The translations under genes were made by a program, and so were the position numbers. Below the pieces are notes generated by a model. The model did no database searches. It was not told where the DNA came from and saw only the letters and a list, made by a program, of their open reading frames with translations. From Pagrus major (taxonomy: Eukaryota; Chordata; Actinopteri; Spariformes; Sparidae), in contig NC_133221.1 of assembly GCF_040436345.1 (NCBI RefSeq), positions 22,020,665 to 22,084,664 of the forward strand: a stretch of DNA of 64,000 nucleotides, in the 5' to 3' direction. Of the stretch, positions 60,085-64,000 are shown piece by piece (position 1 is the first letter of the stretch; every line of letters starts with the position of its first letter).

Positions 60085-60375
60085 TGGACTAGTCATATAA
60101 TCAGTCAAATAATTTATTAAGAAATAGAATAAATTTAAAAAATAACTGGCAACTATTTTGATAATTCATTTATAAAATATGCCAAACATGCTCTGACATC
60201 CAGTCTCTGAAATATGAGGATCTTTGTCTCACATGACAGTAAATGAAATATCTTTACAAAATATTCCTACAAATAATAATATATAGACATAAATCTTTAG
60301 GTTCCTTAGGACTATTGGTTGGACAAAACAAGCAATGTGATGAATTCACCTTGCAGTTTAGGAAATTGTGATGCA
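60085..60375 (-). repeat. 'GATTAAT' dispersed repeat, reverse copy
   Basis: GGCAACTATTTTGATAATTC, 'catgacagtaaatgaaatatcttt' and GGTTGGACAAAACAAGCAAT are the reverse complement of landmarks in the copies at 54430 and 55930. Confidence 0.55.
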
Positions 60376-60766
60376 AATTCAATCAACCCTTATCTGGACA
60401 GGCAGTAGATTAATTAGTTTGAGACAGATGTAATTACAGACAGACTGACAGTTGTCTCCTTCAGTCAAACATCAATGTGAAGTTTTCATATCTTTGCTTT
60501 CGATTTTCAGACCGTAACCCAAACATCTCCTGCAGTATAAATCTGCAATAATTAATGTCAGTAGATGTTATAATGATCAACATTGAACAGGAGTCATGTG
60601 ACCATCTTAATACTCCTGACATGTACCAAAAATCTGCATCAAGCCTATTCTCAGTGGACAATCTTTTGCATTTATTTATTTATTCAGCAGACTTGGAAAA
60701 TGTAATTGTAATTGTCTGACATCTGACATAGGATAAAATGCACCATAAAGAAGTATTTGCAGGTAG

Positions 60767-61275
60767 GAGGGTTGGGCCGATAGACGATGCCATCATCCAC
60801 CACGAAGCCATCAACTTCTAAATCCTGTATCATCATTACATTGTAATTTAAAAGACGCCCGCCAGAGAGCACAAGAAGTAGCGTGTCCCCTCAGAGCATC
60901 GATGCTTCTTTTCTGTTCACTGCTGTTTGTGTGTTTCTTTCATTCATGCCATTGTTATTTGCATTTTCTCAGCTTAGCTTATTAAGTATAGCAAACTTTG
61001 GCTAAGTTAGGGACGTGGCGGAGATGAAGACCCTTTGAAACCCAGTTCGGGGATGTATGTCGGTGGTGATGTGATGCATTTTGCTCAGCTGGGTGAGATA
61101 AGTGGGTCAGAGCGTCAGTAGGAAACAGCAGTGACTACAGCGCTGAGCTCACTCCGCCTTATGGCAACTCAGAGGGGACACTTAGTAAACCCCCCAACAA
61201 CGATGTCATCATCCATCACAATGTTGCACTTGGAACGTCGTCATATGCCAAATCAGTAGACATCGCTCAACCCTA
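60767..61275. mobile_element. 509-bp hAT-like element with near-perfect 8-bp target duplication
   Basis: The left end is GAGGGTTGGGCCGATAGACG. The right end in reverse is TAGGGTTGAGCGATGTC. Paired inner segments read GATGCCATCATCCACCAC and GATGTCATCATCCATCAC; this pair lies in direct orientation. Flanking octamers are GCAGGTAG (60759-60766) and GCAGGTTG (61276-61283), 7 of 8 identical, as expected for a hAT insertion. No transposase frame is present. Confidence 0.65.
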
Positions 61276-62792
61276 GCAGGTTGTATTTGGTTTATATCTG
61301 CAGTCTAAGCTGTCATCTTTCCTTTTATCCTCACTGAGAATGTCTGTGCAAGATTAACAGCTCCAGACACATAAAAACAGCCAATAAAACAAGCCTGCCG
61401 CTCTGAATGTAACACTGGCTTTACTGTATTTGGAAGCAGCCGTGTCAATGCTAGACCGTGTCAGAGCGGATTTAAAAAGGTGTGTGTATGTGTGTGTGTG
61501 TAGTCATGAGACAGTATACTTTGTTACAATAGCCTTAATGGAACAGAGTGTTTAGAAGCTGCTAATCCCGACCAGTGATGGAAACAAACGCACCTCGAGC
61601 CTTGGCCTTCTATTTTTGCCTCTAGTATCCTCAGCGCTTCAAGCATGCATCGTCCCAAACTCTGGCTTAGCCAGCTAGCACCTCATTACCATTCTGTAAA
61701 GCAGTTAACATAGCTGGGGATGCATTTCCTCCAGCCAGCAAGCGGAGGTCAGAGCGGGGCTGCACAGGAAGTTCATGTAATTGACAGTTTTATGAGCAAT
61801 TGGCTGCTTCAGTGTTTCTTAAACTTTTTTTGTGGAGTCTATGGGATGCAGGTATGTTTCTGGTGGTAAACAAAACAGGCATATTTTACAGGGCTTCAAT
61901 CTTGTACAAGCTGACACAAAAGCATCTTCTATTGATTCAAGTTTAGATTTAGATTTTTGACAGCAGGTGATGCTCTCGTCAGAAGCTAAACCTCCTCTAT
62001 TATTCTACAGCCAAACTTGTCTGTGGTAGACTGAAAACATAATCTTTATATTTTTATTTATCCTTGAAACAGATGTAGGATTTTTTTTTCTAATCAGAAC
62101 CAAGAACTGTAGATTCTGGATGCAGATCAACACAGTTTTATTCCCGAATAAAGATCAACTTATCTGGCATAAAATAGCTGCGACCTGAATTCCAGAAGCT
62201 GCAACTCATCAGGTTCATGGTGTCTTCTTCACTTTCTGCCCAGATTTATACCGTTTTGGACAAAGCTTGTTATGGTTCTACTGGAAAGCATCATTAGATA
62301 CAGGATTACTGCCTGTTATTGGAACATTTCAGTAAGGCTGACAGCTCAAATCAATAACCTGGTGAAGGGATTGTCAAAATAAAGGATTTTAAGAATTTGG
62401 CTCTCACTCAGTGTGAACACAAGCTTCTCATTCCTGACTGTTTATGTGTCTCTTGATCTCTAATTACTGGTCACAGGACTAGCAAAAAAAGCTGGCAAAC
62501 AACCCCATGGTTTCTCTGCTGCAGAAGTGCACTTAGCTGAATCCAGAGTGGTTTTTACCCAAAGCAGCAACCACCACAGCTGTTCCTTCCTACGTCAATC
62601 CAATGTGCAACTGCCCTAAGGTGCATTTCCAGTAATAAACACTAGATGCTGGCTCCAAAAAAGATCACTGTCTGGAGGTCAGAGGTCATATTTCTTTCTA
62701 TAAATCAATATAACCTGAGATCTCAATAGCCTGTTTCCCTTTTTCTATTTTGTGTCTTTGTTGCAATAATAAAATAATTCTCCAACCAAGGC

Positions 62793-63720
62793 TTAAAGGA
62801 GCAATTTTTTAAGATATGTCCAGAATTTTAGTTTGAAACATTTAAAAAATGAACTAACATTATCAACAGAGTGTGAAAAACAAGCGTTGACATTAGGTCA
62901 AAAACGTCTGTGTACTGCATTGCAGAGATGTCTACTGAAGTTAGCATGCTAACCAGCTAGCCCCACCTGTCCTGTCTGTAATACCACTTGGTAAAGCTAA
63001 AGGCAATATTCTGATAGCGCACGTCGTTTCAGCTGTTAGCGTATTAATGAACAAAATAAACTGACAAAATGTCAAATGTCTATTTTCCTAACTAAACAGA
63101 AAAATACAACCATACACCTTCTGAATTGAAATTTCTCTCTGTCAAGCTTAACTGCCTCATTAAATCATCATAAACACACTTTACATAAATTAAACTCACC
63201 AACCCAGTCTTAATTTGTCTTTCTACAACCACCTCTGGTTTTGTCCAGGCAAACTCTTAGGCCACTGCCTCCACGGCTAACTGAGCTATGAGCTAATAAA
63301 CTAACAGTAGCTAGCAACAGCCAATGATAGCTAGCAAAGAGCAGCTGTTATGTTTTGTAGCTACTGTCGAATTTTAACCATATTTTACAAATTGCGGTAT
63401 TGTGTTCACCTGCTCATCCCAACCTCCATTTTGTCGCATTAAAGTGAAATTTCTAGCTCCAAACAAGTACATCCAGCAACACTGTGAAGGTTAGCTGGTG
63501 AAGAAGATACAGTAAACACGTACTGACCCACTTTGCAAAAGGTGCAGACAGGCGAAGCATGAATGTCATCATTATAGTTGTGACATCCATGTGACACACA
63601 AAACTGTTCAGTGTTCCACTTGGTGCTAATATTACACCCCACCAATGCTAAACCCAGTATGGGCACAACAGTGAGCTACAGAAAAACTCCAACAGTCGGG
63701 GGAATTTTAACAGACTAACC
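62793..63720. repeat. Dispersed repeat (GTTAGCATGCTAACCAGCTAG type)
   Basis: GGAGCAATTTTTTAAGATAT, 'attatcaacagagtgtgaaa', GTTAGCATGCTAACCAGC and 'tagccccacctgtcctgtctgtaat' form a series I recall from percomorph genomes. Class and exact limits were not determined. Confidence 0.4.
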
Positions 63721-64000
63721 CAGGAGATCTAGGCTGCGTGATTCAACAGCGACAGCTCCGGGTTGAGAGAGACAAATCAACCCAGTGGGGGAGTGAAGGA
63801 GAGGCGTCTATTTTAGCCATTCAACTGACTGTGTGACCCCCCTCACAGCCTCCTCTTGAGCTGACCCTGCCGGTCATAAATCACCATGAGCTGTTTGGGT
63901 CACTCAGAGTGAACTGTGAGGCTGACTGGATATTGTTCTCACAGAGATGTGTGTGTGTGCCTGTCTGACTGAAATATGACGCCTACAGTAGCCAGATGGA

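Larger units (their letters stand above)
45566..64000. other. Long gene-poor stretch (possible first intron or 5' flank)
   Basis: No exon series or recognised domain appears on either strand over 18 kb. Identified contents are repeats and microsatellites listed separately. Sub-stretches where I see nothing are about 46765-47440, 47915-49150, 49310-51250, 51435-54425, 54655-55500, 56195-57500, 58070-59280, 59580-60080, 60380-60755 and 61285-62785. The upstream neighbours known in human (BPI, LBP) are not visible. Confidence 0.5.

Noticed and set aside
1-64000. tRNA, rRNA, CRISPR array, endogenous retrovirus
   Set aside because: I looked for cloverleaf boxes, spaced direct repeats, LTR pairs and gag/pol motifs and saw none that stood up.

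Overview
This is nuclear DNA from a ray-finned fish, most likely a percomorph teleost. The evidence is intron-split vertebrate genes with consensus GT-AG sites, AT-rich intergenic DNA, and many short inverted-repeat transposons of types I know from percomorph genomes. There are no bacterial operons, CRISPR arrays or phage genes. I placed exons by hand from reading frame, splice sites, phase and family knowledge. Nothing was aligned by software.

Layout. (1) At 866-4060 on the minus strand are the first five exons of a type 1 taste receptor, best matching T1R1. The seven-helix exon is not in the window and should lie beyond the left edge. (2) At 8788-13762 on the plus strand is a complete seven-exon RPRD1B (CREPT) gene of 329 residues, with a CpG-rich promoter and a poly(A) signal. 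(3) Around 16.2-16.6 kb is a broken KLHL10-like kelch gene fragment. (4) At 18433-26827 on the minus strand is a complete 15-exon transglutaminase 2 gene of 680 residues with an intact Cys-His-Asp triad. (5) At 30442-45565 on the minus strand is a very large KIAA1755-type Rho guanine-nucleotide exchange factor: 22 coding exons and about 2197 residues, with a CRAL-TRIO-like segment, a helical spectrin-like segment, and DH and PH domains. Its initiator exon was not found with confidence. (6) From 45.6 to 64 kb I see no convincing gene, only dispersed repeats, microsatellites and a few doubtful exon-like stretches. This part may be a long first intron or the 5' flank of the KIAA1755-like gene.

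The order RPRD1B - TGM2 - KIAA1755, with RPRD1B opposite in strand to the other two, matches my recollection of human chromosome 20q11, so this is an old conserved block. The taste receptor beside it is not part of that human block. The genes do not form one pathway: a chemosensory receptor, an RNA polymerase II CTD-binding factor, a protein cross-linking enzyme and a Rho exchange factor.

I did not find a new defence or mobile system. The most informative points are a GC-AG intron in rprd1b, the enlarged Q/H-rich exon of the KIAA1755-like gene, two competing acceptors 23 bases apart in that gene of which one gives an immediate stop, and a 660-bp transposon just upstream of the taste receptor with 6-bp target duplications and a transposase remnant ending in a hairpin. 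There are also two hAT-like elements, one of them nested in an older repeat, and the KLHL10-like relic.
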